Assembly: GCF_009796845.1 (NCBI RefSeq)
Contig: NZ_CP047025.1
Coordinates: forward strand, 2,294,001-2,358,000
Length of the DNA stretch: 64,000 bases
Reading direction: 5' to 3'
DNA from: Cobetia sp. L2A1
Lineage (GTDB): Bacteria > Pseudomonadota > Gammaproteobacteria > Pseudomonadales > Halomonadaceae
In this document: positions 1-8,317 of the stretch, piece by piece
How the letters are laid out: each line of letters opens with the position of its first letter
Position numbering within the stretch: position 1 is the stretch's first letter
The notes under the pieces: model-generated
The model's database searches: none
Seen by the model: the letters and a program-made list of their open reading frames with translations, nothing else
What the model was told of the DNA's origin: nothing
Translations under genes and position numbers: made by a program

Positions 1-335
1 ACCGGCGCTTCCTCATGCCCCAGCCCCAGCAGCTGAGGTGTCAGTGGTTCACGTGATGGTGTCACGGCATCAGGATCCGGGGTCGCCAAGAAGCCGCGAC
101 CCTCGAACCGACTGATGAGGCCTTGTTCATGAAGCAGTTCCAGGGCTTTGCGTACCGGCCCACGGCTGGTCCCGAACAGTCGCGCGATAGGACCCTCCAA
201 CAACACAAGGTTGGTGGGCATGCGCTCGGACAGAATCGCTTCTCGCAGAGAATCTTCAATCATCGCATAGCGCGGGGCACGACTCTCCTGACGCTTGGTA
301 GAACTGTTTGCACTGGCCAGAACCCATTCCTCCAT
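1..335 (-). CDS. GntR-family transcriptional regulator, N-terminal part (runs off left edge)
   Basis: The reading frame starts at ATG 335 on the minus strand and stays open to the window edge, giving about 111 residues. Residues 20-90 look like a GntR winged helix: APRYAMIEDSLREAIL, then a segment ending TSRGPVRKALELLHEQGLI and the wing RFEGRGFLATPDP. The effector domain that would separate FadR/FCD from other GntR subfamilies lies outside the window. The gene is divergent from the NCS1 permease cluster, so it is probably the local regulator of that cluster. That role is inferred from position only. No ribosome site strong enough to settle the start is visible. Confidence 0.8.
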   Translation of the reverse strand, partial: MEEWVLASANSSTKRQESRAPRYAMIEDSLREAILSERMPTNLVLLEGPIARLFGTSRGPVRKALELLHEQGLISRFEGRGFLATPDPDAVTPSREPLTPQLLGLGHEEAP

Positions 336-695
336 GATGTCGCCGGATCACTCTGGACCCGCGGGATCCTCCCCGACGAAGCCTCTATCACCAAGGGTCG
401 ACGGTCCGGAACATTTTGACACTTCGCTCACGCTCTTTCGAGCATGCGAAAAAATGACTTTTTCTACCGCCTCCAAAGCCGCTTTGCGCTTACTTGCCTT
501 TGATAACCCGATTTTCTCACTGAAAAACCCGACTCAGAAATGGTTATGCACTAGTTGCGCGGCGAGGTACAGGTTTCAAAGGTTGCCAAAAAATGATTTT
601 TGTATCCATACTGCATTTATGCGATCTGGAGACAGCCCGATGCTCTTCGACGCTATCGCACTCCAATAACAACCATCCAACTCTGGAGCGATGCC
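336..695. promoter_or_regulatory. Divergent intergenic region between the GntR gene and the NCS1 permease
   Basis: This 360-base gap separates two divergent genes and must hold both promoters. It is more AT-rich than its flanks, with A/T runs near 450-475 and 583-605. I could not fix an operator or a -10/-35 pair. Reading frames that cross it, including an upstream extension of the permease frame, have no ribosome site and look like chance frames. Confidence 0.5.
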
Positions 696-2216
696 GTGGT
701 ACACACTCAGCATGCCCCCCTACCTGACCGATCAAACGCAGCTTCCGATGATGCTCAACATCTTCTGAAAGCTTCCATTCTGCCCGTATGGTTGAACCAG
801 AGAACCATTGGCTTCCTCGGGTTCATTTGGCTATGGATCGGCATGGCGGTCATCATTGCGACATTCCAGCTCGGTGCAGGCGGAGTTGCCGGGCTCCCCT
901 TGCTGCATGTCGTGGCAATCATCTTCCTCGCCAATCTCGTTCTAGGCATCGTGATGACCCTGACTGCCGATATCGGCACTGAACATGGGCTATCGTTTGC
1001 AGTGTATCTACGGGCTCCTTTCGGGCTCAAGGGGACTCACCTGCCTGCCGTATCACGCGGTATCGTGGCGGCGATATGGTTTGGGGTACAAACCTACCTC
1101 GGTGCCATAGCGCTCAATGGTATCGTCGAATATCTGTGGGGCTTCGATAACTGGGTGGTCTGGTACGTGCTCTTCGCGGCCATTCAGATCATCAATACGG
1201 CTCTTGGCATACGCGCCGTGGAGCTCCTGGCCTCCATTGCCGCCCCCTGCATCGTCGCGATCTCCGTGTGGATGTACTTCACACTCGATGTACTGGCCAA
1301 GACGCAAGGCATCAATATCTGGACCTTTGTCGGTGATCAGAACGTCGCAGCGCTGGGGCTATTCTTTGCCAACATGGCATTCTGGTCAGCATTGGCCGTC
1401 GACATCCCCAACTTGACACGCTTTCTCAAGACCACCGGTGGGCAACGCAACTTCCTTGCGCGAAATCGCAACGTTCTCGTCGCTCAATTTGTTGCGCTAC
1501 CTGTCACACAAGCATGGATCGCGCTGATCGGCGGTGTGTCATTCATCGCGGCAGGTGACTGGAACCCTGTCACGGTCATACAGGGCCAAGGTGGAGGACT
1601 GACGCTGATTGCCCTGTTGGCAATGGTCATCCTCGCCCAATGGTCGACCAATAACGCCGCCAACTTGATTCCTGCAGCTCTTACCTTCGTGAATGCGGGT
1701 GCACCACGTGTGAGCTACCCGATGGCCCTGGTTATCGCGGGCATCATCGGCACGGCCTCCATGCCCTGGTTGATTCTCGACAACCTGTTTACCTTCCTGA
1801 GCTACTACGGTGCCGTACTATCGGCAGTAGGCGGCATCATGGTGGCGGATTATTACCTGCTTCGCCGCCGCCGACTCAATGTTCCGGCTCTGTATTCTCC
1901 CACCGGTCAGTTCCGCTTTTTCAAGGGCTTCAATCCGGCAGCTCTCATTGCCTGGATCACGGGTGGCACCATGGCCCTGATCTTTCTCGAGTACGCCTAC
2001 GCCGTTGGTTTCGTGACAGCCCTGGTGGTCTATGTACTGCTGATGAAGGGCTGGATACTTCGACACTACCCTCAAGAAGAGATCGACTCCGGTTTCAATG
2101 ATCGCTTCTTGGCAACCTCGGTAGGCCGCAACTGGGTCTATACCCAACAAGGACACTTCGAGCGCTTGAAAACTGACGACATTCCGACCAGTGCTCTCAA
2201 GCGTGAAGATCGCTGA
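696..2216 (+). CDS. NCS1-family nucleobase/allantoin-type cation symporter
   Basis: A polytopic membrane protein of 506 residues with about 12 hydrophobic segments, of the nucleobase:cation symporter-1 family (cytosine, uracil, hydantoin and allantoin permeases). Family-like features include IWFGVQTYLGAIALN in the region of helix 3 and NLTRFLKTTGGQ in the middle of the protein. I chose GTG 696 because GGAG lies about 8 bases upstream and the resulting length suits the family; the frame continues upstream to 600 without a ribosome site. It is the first gene of a run that includes an amidase, so the substrate is probably a ring or amide nitrogen compound. The exact substrate cannot be read from the sequence. 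Confidence 0.85.
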   Translation: MVHTQHAPLPDRSNAASDDAQHLLKASILPVWLNQRTIGFLGFIWLWIGMAVIIATFQLGAGGVAGLPLLHVVAIIFLANLVLGIVMTLTADIGTEHGLSFAVYLRAPFGLKGTHLPAVSRGIVAAIWFGVQTYLGAIALNGIVEYLWGFDNWVVWYVLFAAIQIINTALGIRAVELLASIAAPCIVAISVWMYFTLDVLAKTQGINIWTFVGDQNVAALGLFFANMAFWSALAVDIPNLTRFLKTTGGQRNFLARNRNVLVAQFVALPVTQAWIALIGGVSFIAAGDWNPVTVIQGQGGGLTLIALLAMVILAQWSTNNAANLIPAALTFVNAGAPRVSYPMALVIAGIIGTASMPWLILDNLFTFLSYYGAVLSAVGGIMVADYYLLRRRRLNVPALYSPTGQFRFFKGFNPAALIAWITGGTMALIFLEYAYAVGFVTALVVYVLLMKGWILRHYPQEEIDSGFNDRFLATSVGRNWVYTQQGHFERLKTDDIPTSALKREDR

Positions 2217-2227
2217 TTTGTCCCATA

Positions 2228-2257
2228 GCGCCGCCCTGGCGGCGCCTTTCTCTTTTC
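2228..2257 (+). terminator. Hairpin with T-rich tail between permease and amidase
   Basis: GCGCCGCC (2228-2235) pairs with GGCGGCGC (2238-2245) and is followed by a CTTTCTCTTTT tail. It has the shape of an intrinsic terminator and ends only a few bases before the amidase ribosome site. It may therefore attenuate rather than end the transcript, giving more permease than downstream mRNA. Confidence 0.6.
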
Positions 2258-2269
2258 ATGGAGATGTTG

Positions 2270-3619
2270 ATGTCCTCCACTCCCCCTACCGCGCTGGATC
2301 TCGGTCAAGCCATTCAGCGCGGCGAACTAGACCCTGTCGCAGTCACCAAGCACTCCTTGGCCATGGCAAGAGAGAGCGAGGCGGTTTTCATCTCTCTCAC
2401 CGAAGAGCGTGCTCTGGCTGAAGCGCAAGCCTCCGCTGACCGTCAACGCCTCGGGGGGTTGCTGGGCCCTCTCGATGGGGTTCCCATTGCCTGGAAGGAT
2501 CTGATCGATATTCAAGGCACGCTGACTACCGGAGGCAGCAAGATACTGGCCCAGCCTTGCGCACGCTCGGATGCCGATGCGGTACGACATGCCTCTGGCG
2601 CAGGCATGGTTGGCATAGGCAAGACCAATCTTGCGGAGCTTGCCTATTCGGGACTTGGTCTCAACCCGCACTATGGCACTCCTCACCACACCCCGGGCCA
2701 GAGTGAACCCCGTGCGCCCGGAGGTTCCAGCTCCGGCTCCGCCATCGCCGTAGCCAAGGGTATCGTTCCGGTCGCCATCGGCACTGATACCGCGGGATCG
2801 CTGCGCGTACCGGCGGCTTTCAATGGCCTGGTGGCTTACCGCCCTTCTCAGGCACGTCATACTCGACAGGGCGTCACCCCCTTGGCCAGAAACATGGACA
2901 CGCTCGGCGCCATGGCAACGACACTGGAAGATTGTCTGGCCGTCGACGATGCCATGCGCGGCAGGCCTGTGTATCAGCGCCTACCGAGTCCGCCGGAACA
3001 GTCCGTCATCATTCTCGACACGACCTGCCTGGAGGATCCCAGGGTGGCCTCCAGCGTACGCCGCAATCTCGAGAACAGCGCTGAACGCCTGGCTCAGGCA
3101 GGCTTCCGGGTCGTCCACCGACACGTAGTCAGTGTCCATGACACACTGAATTGCATCGCCCGACTTGGCTGGTTAGGCGCAGTAGAGGCCTATACCGAAT
3201 ACCGTCATCTACTGGAAAGCGATGCGGCCAACGCCATGGACCCTCGCGTACGTCACCGCTTGCAATCCGCCGCTCGGATGACTCCAGACAACGTCGTCAC
3301 ACTGTATCGTCACCGCCAGAGCCTCAAGGCGCAGCTGCGTGAAGAGCTGAGCGGCGCCATTCTTCTGACCCCGACAGTGGCTCATACGGCCCCACTTCTG
3401 GGTCCATTGGAGGCGGATGCCCAGCACTTTGCCGAGGTCAACCTGGCAACCCTTCGAATGAGCATGGTGGCAAGTTTCCTGGATTCCCCTGCCGTGGCAC
3501 TGCCCAGTGGCACGGATGAGGCAGACCAGCACACCAGCCTGCAACTCAGCGCACCTTGTGGTGAAGATGAACCCTTGCTCCGCGTGGCACTGTCAGCAAG
3601 CCGATACCTGAGCCGATGA
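2270..3619 (+). CDS. Amidase signature (AS) family hydrolase
   Basis: A 449-residue amidase of the AtzF/GatA/allophanate-hydrolase superfamily, which hydrolyses amide or urea-like C-N bonds with a Ser-cisSer-Lys triad. The Lys lies in GVPIAWKDLID (about residue 77). The Gly/Ser-rich signature GGSSSGSAIAVAKG is near residue 151, and the nucleophile serine is in GTDTAGSLRVPAAF near residue 170. Three in-frame ATGs occur at 2258, 2264 and 2270; GGAG at 2260-2263 best serves the last one. With the preceding permease it suggests uptake and deamidation of a nitrogen compound. It has no C-terminal allophanate-hydrolase extension. GatA is unlikely because no gatB or gatC is nearby. Confidence 0.85.
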   Translation: MSSTPPTALDLGQAIQRGELDPVAVTKHSLAMARESEAVFISLTEERALAEAQASADRQRLGGLLGPLDGVPIAWKDLIDIQGTLTTGGSKILAQPCARSDADAVRHASGAGMVGIGKTNLAELAYSGLGLNPHYGTPHHTPGQSEPRAPGGSSSGSAIAVAKGIVPVAIGTDTAGSLRVPAAFNGLVAYRPSQARHTRQGVTPLARNMDTLGAMATTLEDCLAVDDAMRGRPVYQRLPSPPEQSVIILDTTCLEDPRVASSVRRNLENSAERLAQAGFRVVHRHVVSVHDTLNCIARLGWLGAVEAYTEYRHLLESDAANAMDPRVRHRLQSAARMTPDNVVTLYRHRQSLKAQLREELSGAILLTPTVAHTAPLLGPLEADAQHFAEVNLATLRMSMVASFLDSPAVALPSGTDEADQHTSLQLSAPCGEDEPLLRVALSASRYLSR

Positions 3620-3649
3620 AGATCTTCCCTCTAATATAAGGAGTTTCCC

Positions 3650-3952
3650 ATGTGTGGATTGTGTGGCGCCCTCGGTGGCGAGGGACACTGGAGCACCCAT
3701 ATCGAAGATCCGGAGCAGGCACATTCTGAGCGACGCCGTGCCCGTGCGTATCGCATCACATTGATCAATCGCGTACTCAAGCCGCACCGGGTAGTGATAG
3801 AGGATTTCCAGGCAGCGAGTTTTGTTCTCGCGACCGCGACCGGTAAACGCGAAATCGTGCAGGAACTTGGTGGCGTCTGGCATCAAGCGGAACAGTTGAG
3901 CGGGAGGATGATAGATCCTCTGGATACTGCTTTCCTGCACTCACTTGGCTGA
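3650..3952 (+). CDS. Uncharacterised 100-residue protein with N-terminal CxxC
   Basis: I do not recognise this family. The protein opens MCGLCGALGGEGHWSTH, placing Cys2, Cys5, His13 and His17 close together, which is a plausible metal-binding set. The rest is hydrophilic and mixed alpha/beta in character (RARAYRITLINRVLKPHRV, then VIEDFQAASFVLATATG) with no signal peptide or membrane segment. An AAGGAG ribosome site precedes the ATG. It lies between the amidase and a CobW GTPase, whose relatives deliver metal ions to client proteins, so it could be a metal-dependent subunit or the GTPase's client. That is inference from position. Confidence 0.75.
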   Translation: MCGLCGALGGEGHWSTHIEDPEQAHSERRRARAYRITLINRVLKPHRVVIEDFQAASFVLATATGKREIVQELGGVWHQAEQLSGRMIDPLDTAFLHSLG

Positions 3953-3997
3953 CTCATGGTCGTTTCGAGTCCCAATCACTCATGCAAGGATCCTGTG

Positions 3998-5041
3998 ATG
4001 AACGATACGACCCCTTTACTACCTGTGCATGTGATCTCGGGTTTTCTGGGCAGCGGCAAGACCACCCTGCTGAAGTCGGTTCTGGCCAGCGAGGACTTTG
4101 GCGACAGCGCTGTCCTTATCAACGAGTTTGGTGAGGTAGGGCTGGATAACCGACTGCTGGGTAGTATCGCGGAAGATGCGGTACTGCTCTCCAATGGCTG
4201 TGTCTGCTGTACCATCCGCGGGGAGCTATCTGACGCTCTCAGACGCCTCTTGTCACAGCGGCAGGAGGGGCTTATCCCTGCGTTCAAGCGCATCGTGCTG
4301 GAGACCACCGGGCTTGCTGACCCCGGTCCTATCGCCTCGACGATCACGGCCGACCCAGTTCTTCGCCATCACTTGCGTCCGGGGACAAACGTGACGCTGG
4401 TTGATGCACTCAATGCCAGCACCAGCCGCGAGCAATTTCCAGTCTGGGAAGCGCAAGTCGCAGTCGCCGATACCCTGGTGATCAGCAAGACGGATCTGAT
4501 CAACGAGTCAGAACTCTCAGACGTGCAGGACCTGCTCGATACCATCAACCCGGCAGCCCGGCGCCTGGGCGCCGAAGCGCTTGGGCAACCAAGCGACCTG
4601 CTCTTTGCCTCTAGCCCCCACCTCCAGAGTTTCACCCCAAGCGAAGCCAAGTCATGGCTTGGCCCGTGGAGGAGAGTCACGACAGCCGACAGTCATGATC
4701 ACCTAAATGAGGTGAGGTCATTTCGTCTCAACTTTGAGGGCGAGATCGATTGGACATGCCTGGGGATCTGGCTATCGATGCTGCTCAATCGTCATGGCAG
4801 CAATATCCTCAGGGTCAAGGGCGTGCTTCATGTCATGGGCGACAACCGGCCCGTGATACTTCATGGTGTACAGCACACTATTCATCCGCCGGAACATGTG
4901 GAACATTGGCCTGAGGATGACCGCTGCTCCGAACTCATCTTCATCACTCGCGGCATCAATGCAGATCGCGTGACAGATTCCCTCAATGCATTCATGCGTC
5001 AAGTCAGTGACCACCCGAGCCCAAGGATCTTCCATGCCTGA
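3998..5041 (+). CDS. CobW/COG0523-family GTPase (putative metallochaperone)
   Basis: A 347-residue P-loop GTPase of the CobW/P47K/COG0523 family. Walker A is GFLGSGKTT (15-23), the family CxCC motif is NGCVCC with Cys68, Cys70 and Cys71, LETTGLADP is the switch/Walker B region near residue 105, and SKTD near residue 162 is the guanine-specificity motif. A CobW C-terminal domain follows. Known members deliver Zn, Co, Ni or Fe to a target enzyme. ATG 3998 was chosen over the upstream frame start because AAGGA lies 7 bases before it. The stop overlaps the start of the next gene, so the two are translationally coupled. The client is unknown; the small CxxC protein just upstream is one candidate. 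Confidence 0.88.
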   Translation: MNDTTPLLPVHVISGFLGSGKTTLLKSVLASEDFGDSAVLINEFGEVGLDNRLLGSIAEDAVLLSNGCVCCTIRGELSDALRRLLSQRQEGLIPAFKRIVLETTGLADPGPIASTITADPVLRHHLRPGTNVTLVDALNASTSREQFPVWEAQVAVADTLVISKTDLINESELSDVQDLLDTINPAARRLGAEALGQPSDLLFASSPHLQSFTPSEAKSWLGPWRRVTTADSHDHLNEVRSFRLNFEGEIDWTCLGIWLSMLLNRHGSNILRVKGVLHVMGDNRPVILHGVQHTIHPPEHVEHWPEDDRCSELIFITRGINADRVTDSLNAFMRQVSDHPSPRIFHA

Positions 5042-6251
5042 CGCCATGACGAAACCCAATGCCCCCTATGTGTCACGCGGCCCTGTCACTCTTCGTGTGC
5101 TTGGCACCTCTGTAACGCTATTGGAGAGCATTCGCCAGCAAGCTCACGAAGATCTCGGCATTCGCCTGCAATTCGACATCATGGATGGGGTAGCGGCTCA
5201 ACGAGCAGGCGTGATGGCACCGGACAGCTTCGATATTTATGACCAGTGGTTTCATAACGTGGATTTCGTCTGGCCGGCCAATGCCATCCAGCCAATCGAG
5301 CTGGATCGTATCCCGCACTGGGACCAGATCAACGATTTACCCAAGACCGGCAGGCTGACACCGCATGCCCCACTGGGAGCGGGGGGCAACCCGGTTGATC
5401 GCCTCTATGTACAGCCGGATGGAAACTGCGGCTCTCGTCCAAGTGATCGCATCACCATGCTACCGGTCAGCCATAACGTCGACAGCTTCGGCTATCGCAT
5501 GGACTTGTTGCCCAAAGGACTGAATCGCGACATGGAGAGCTGGGCCTGGCTACTGGACGAACGTTGGCGTGGCATGGTCAGTCTGCAGAACGATAGCGCC
5601 ATTGGAGCGATCGACGCCGCCTTGGCCGCCAAGGCGGCTGGCCTCGTACAATTCGAAGATCTGGGCAATCTCAGCGTGAACGAGATAGATACCCTGATCG
5701 ACTGTCTGATCGAGCTCAAACGTCAGCAGCACTTCCGCACTTTCTGGAGCAATCAAGATCAGGCCTCTTCAGACATGGTCCGTGGCCGAGTCGGGATCGA
5801 AAGTCTCTGGTCTCCAGCCATGACAATGCTCAAGCAACGTCAAATAAAGGTGCGCATGGCATCGCCCAAAGAAGGCTATCGCGCCTGGTACGGTGGCATG
5901 TCCTTATCGCGAAGCGTCAAGGGTCGGACTCTGGATGCGGCCTACGAATATCTCAACTGGTGGATTTCTGGATGGCCCGGCGCCGTCATGGCGCGTCAGG
6001 GTTACTACATCTCGACGCCAGAACTGACGCGCCCCTACCTGTCAGAAGCAGAGTGGGATTATTGGTATGCCGGTAAACCCGCATCAGAGGAACTTGCCGA
6101 CTCCTCTGGCGTATCGGGACTGATACATCTTGGAGAAATACGTGATGGTGGAGACTATCTGACACGCATGAGCCGGATAGCGGTATGGAATACCGTCATG
6201 GATGAACACAATTATCTCGTCAGACGCTGGAACGACTTCATGTCAGCATAA
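5034..6251 (+). CDS. PotD-like extracellular solute-binding-fold protein without a signal peptide
   Basis: A 405-residue protein resembling family 1/PotD periplasmic binding proteins: VTLRVLGTSVTLLESIRQQA is typical of the N-terminal lobe, followed by MLPVSHNVDSFGYRMDLLP and RGRVGIESLWSPAMTML. It begins MPDAMTKPNAPYVSRG and has no hydrophobic leader or lipobox, so it should be cytoplasmic. No ABC permease or ATPase is nearby. The start at 5034 has AAGGA about 7 bases upstream and overlaps the GTPase stop by 8 bases. Possible roles include a substrate sensor, a small-molecule carrier or a repurposed enzyme. A misplaced start is unlikely, because the upstream extension (from 4986) also shows no leader. 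Confidence 0.75.
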   Translation: MPDAMTKPNAPYVSRGPVTLRVLGTSVTLLESIRQQAHEDLGIRLQFDIMDGVAAQRAGVMAPDSFDIYDQWFHNVDFVWPANAIQPIELDRIPHWDQINDLPKTGRLTPHAPLGAGGNPVDRLYVQPDGNCGSRPSDRITMLPVSHNVDSFGYRMDLLPKGLNRDMESWAWLLDERWRGMVSLQNDSAIGAIDAALAAKAAGLVQFEDLGNLSVNEIDTLIDCLIELKRQQHFRTFWSNQDQASSDMVRGRVGIESLWSPAMTMLKQRQIKVRMASPKEGYRAWYGGMSLSRSVKGRTLDAAYEYLNWWISGWPGAVMARQGYYISTPELTRPYLSEAEWDYWYAGKPASEELADSSGVSGLIHLGEIRDGGDYLTRMSRIAVWNTVMDEHNYLVRRWNDFMSA

Positions 6252-6307
6252 GCTGCCAGCCGTCACCTCTACCCAGTAACATGCGCCCCATCACTCGGCC
6301 TGAATCA

Positions 6308-6345
6308 CGAAGCCCGCGATCGGTCATTACCGATCGCGGGCTTCG
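6308..6345. terminator. Long perfect hairpin between convergent genes
   Basis: A 17-bp perfect inverted repeat (6308-6324 and 6329-6345) with a CATT loop lies between the convergent PotD-like gene and iolB. There is no long T run on either strand. It probably acts as a bidirectional terminator or RNA-stabilising hairpin. Confidence 0.75.
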
Positions 6346-6375
6346 TGTATCGACTCAATGCCAGTTACCACACTT

Positions 6376-7179
6376 TCATTTCATGTCGACGATCCACTCA
6401 TGCGCGGGGTCATTCTTGAATTTCCAGACCCGCTTGGGGCCAGCCATGACATTGAGATAATAAAGCTCATAGCCGTGTGGAGCGGCGGCGGGATGATACC
6501 CCTCCGGTACCATCACACAGCAGCCATCTTCCACCGCCATGGTTTCATCCAGGGATCGGTCATCGGTATAGACGCGCTGGAACGCAAACCCTTGTGACGG
6601 ATTGAGCTTGTGGTAGTACGTCTCCTCCAGGAAAGACTCTTCCGGCAGATTGTCGGCACAGTGCTTGTGCGGAGGGTAGCTGGACCAGTTGCCAGGGGGC
6701 GTATAGACCTCCACCACCAACAGACTATCGGCGGGCTCCGTCTGGGGAAGAATGTCCTGCACGTGACGCGTGTTGGTCCCCTCGCCACGTGTCGAACAGG
6801 CCACCTGCTCGGGGCGAATCAGGCGAGCGGCATGATTGCCATGCCCCGGAGCACTGCAGACGGCTATTTCCAGCTCCGTCAGTGCTTCCACTGAATAGGC
6901 TATCCCGTCCGGAAGATATACCGAGTACGGCGGCAGGTGTTCAAACACGCTCATGCGTTCACCGATGTTCTCGAACGTCTGGTCACCGGTACGCACGGTT
7001 GCGCGTCCCGAGAGCAGCACGAGGCACTGTTCGCGACTCTCGGTGTGGCGCTCGAAACGCTCACCTTGTTTCAGGCGATGTACGCGAAAGCCCACGTGTG
7101 TCCAGCCTGCAGATTCCGGAGTGACTTCCAGTAGCGTTCCATCTTCACCAGGGGCATGCGGTCTCACGAGAAGTGTCAT
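6376..7179 (-). CDS. iolB: 5-deoxy-glucuronate isomerase
   Basis: A 267-residue cupin-fold protein of the IolB/KduI family, which converts 5-deoxy-D-glucuronate to 5-dehydro-2-deoxy-D-gluconate in myo-inositol catabolism. Recognisable parts are the N-terminal GWTHVGFRVHRLKQGE, then GNWSSYPPHKH and FLEETYYHKLNPSQGFAFQR carrying metal-ligand His/Glu residues, and a C-terminal PEGYHPAAAPHGYELYYLNV. I chose ATG 7179 because AAGGAC lies 7 bases upstream; the frame extends to 7218 without support. It lies downstream of iolG on the same strand. It is the only iolB in the window, so both iolD products would depend on it. Confidence 0.93.
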   Translation of the reverse strand: MTLLVRPHAPGEDGTLLEVTPESAGWTHVGFRVHRLKQGERFERHTESREQCLVLLSGRATVRTGDQTFENIGERMSVFEHLPPYSVYLPDGIAYSVEALTELEIAVCSAPGHGNHAARLIRPEQVACSTRGEGTNTRHVQDILPQTEPADSLLVVEVYTPPGNWSSYPPHKHCADNLPEESFLEETYYHKLNPSQGFAFQRVYTDDRSLDETMAVEDGCCVMVPEGYHPAAAPHGYELYYLNVMAGPKRVWKFKNDPAHEWIVDMK

Positions 7180-7214
7180 GTTCTTGTCCTTTTCAGCAGC
7201 AGGGAGAAGTGGGC

Positions 7215-8210
7215 TCAACGAATCTCACTGAGCAGTACCCGGCGCCCTTCGCGATAGGAAATCAACGCCGCTTCGGCCAGTTCAAGCGCGGCGAGTCCAT
7301 CCTGCGCGCCGGCCAGCGGGGCACGACCTTCTTGCCAGGCAGTGACGAAATCTCCCACTTCACGCACATAGGCCTGCGCGTAACGCTCGAGGAAGAACCA
7401 CTGTGGACGCTCTTCCACCACACCTTCCACGCCGGTGAAGCGCAGGCGCGTATCCGTCTCGTTGCGCGCCTCCAGCATGCCCTGGCTGCCAAAGACCTCG
7501 ATCCGCTGGTCATAGCCGTAACAGGCACGACGCGAGTTGCTGATGGAGACCAACTTGCCGGAAGCACTCTTCAGATTGATGAGTGCGCTATCCAGATCTC
7601 CCGCTTCACCGATGGCTGGATCCACGAGGCAGCTGCCACTGACCGTCACCTCCGTGACCGGCTCGCCCAGCAGCCAGACCGCCATGTCCAGATCATGAAT
7701 GCTCATGTCACGGAAGAGTCCTCCCGAGGCTGCCACATATTCTGCGGGCGGCGGCTCTGGATCACGGCTGGTGATGGTGATCATCTCGAGTTCGCCGATT
7801 CGTCCCGCTTCCAGCGCCTGCTTGAGCGCCGAGAACTGAGGGTCATGGCGACGATTGAACCCGAGAGCACAGGTCACGGGGTGCTCCGCCAGCACACCAA
7901 GACAGTGACGCGTTCGCGCAAGATCCAGATCGATCGGCTTCTCGCAAAGTACCGCCTTGCCCGCACGGGCCGCACGCTCAAGGAAGTCACAGTGAGTCGG
8001 AGTGGAGGAGGCGATCAGAACGCCATCAATCTCCGCTGACGCGAAGATGTCCTCCGCCGTCATCACCGGCACACCATATTCCGCAGCGAGTGAATTGGCA
8101 GCCTCCGGGAAGGCATCACTGACACATGCCAGTTGCGCCAGGGGGTGATCAGAGATGGCGCGAGCGTGAACACGGCCGATGCGACCGGCGCCCAGCAGAG
8201 CGATTTTCAT
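7215..8210 (-). CDS. iolG: Inositol 2-dehydrogenase (Gfo/Idh/MocA family)
   Basis: A 331-residue NAD(P)-dependent oxidoreductase. The Rossmann motif is GAGRIG (7-12), the conserved CEKPID is near residue 90, and the catalytic Asp/His segment MSIHDLDMAVWLLGEP lies near residue 170. Its length and IALLGAGRIGRVHA start match proteobacterial myo-inositol 2-dehydrogenases, which make 2-keto-myo-inositol, the first pathway step. It starts close to and divergent from nothing else, heads an iolG-iolB pair, and is read in the same direction as the RpiR gene upstream. Assignment to inositol rests on the surrounding iol genes as much as on sequence. Confidence 0.9.
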   Translation of the reverse strand: MKIALLGAGRIGRVHARAISDHPLAQLACVSDAFPEAANSLAAEYGVPVMTAEDIFASAEIDGVLIASSTPTHCDFLERAARAGKAVLCEKPIDLDLARTRHCLGVLAEHPVTCALGFNRRHDPQFSALKQALEAGRIGELEMITITSRDPEPPPAEYVAASGGLFRDMSIHDLDMAVWLLGEPVTEVTVSGSCLVDPAIGEAGDLDSALINLKSASGKLVSISNSRRACYGYDQRIEVFGSQGMLEARNETDTRLRFTGVEGVVEERPQWFFLERYAQAYVREVGDFVTAWQEGRAPLAGAQDGLAALELAEAALISYREGRRVLLSEIR

Positions 8211-8317
8211 GTGAAGCGTCCTCCATATCTATGGCGTTTGTTGTTGTTGCGTCTCGAACGAATTGAGAGAGATTGTCGGCAAGCACTACCTCCTGTAGTG
8301 CTCGCCTTTGCCGTACT

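Noticed and set aside
600..695. Upstream extension of the NCS1 permease frame to ATG 600
   Set aside because: No ribosome site at 600 and atypical residues for the family. GTG 696 has GGAG at a good distance and gives the usual length.
2191..2421. Frames overlapping the NCS1 gene end and amidase start
   Set aside because: They conflict with the supported amidase start at 2270 and with the hairpin at 2228-2257, and have no domain.
7173..8039. 288-codon open frame on the plus strand opposite iolG
   Set aside because: Antisense shadow of iolG. The minus-strand protein has the Rossmann and EKP motifs, and this one has none.
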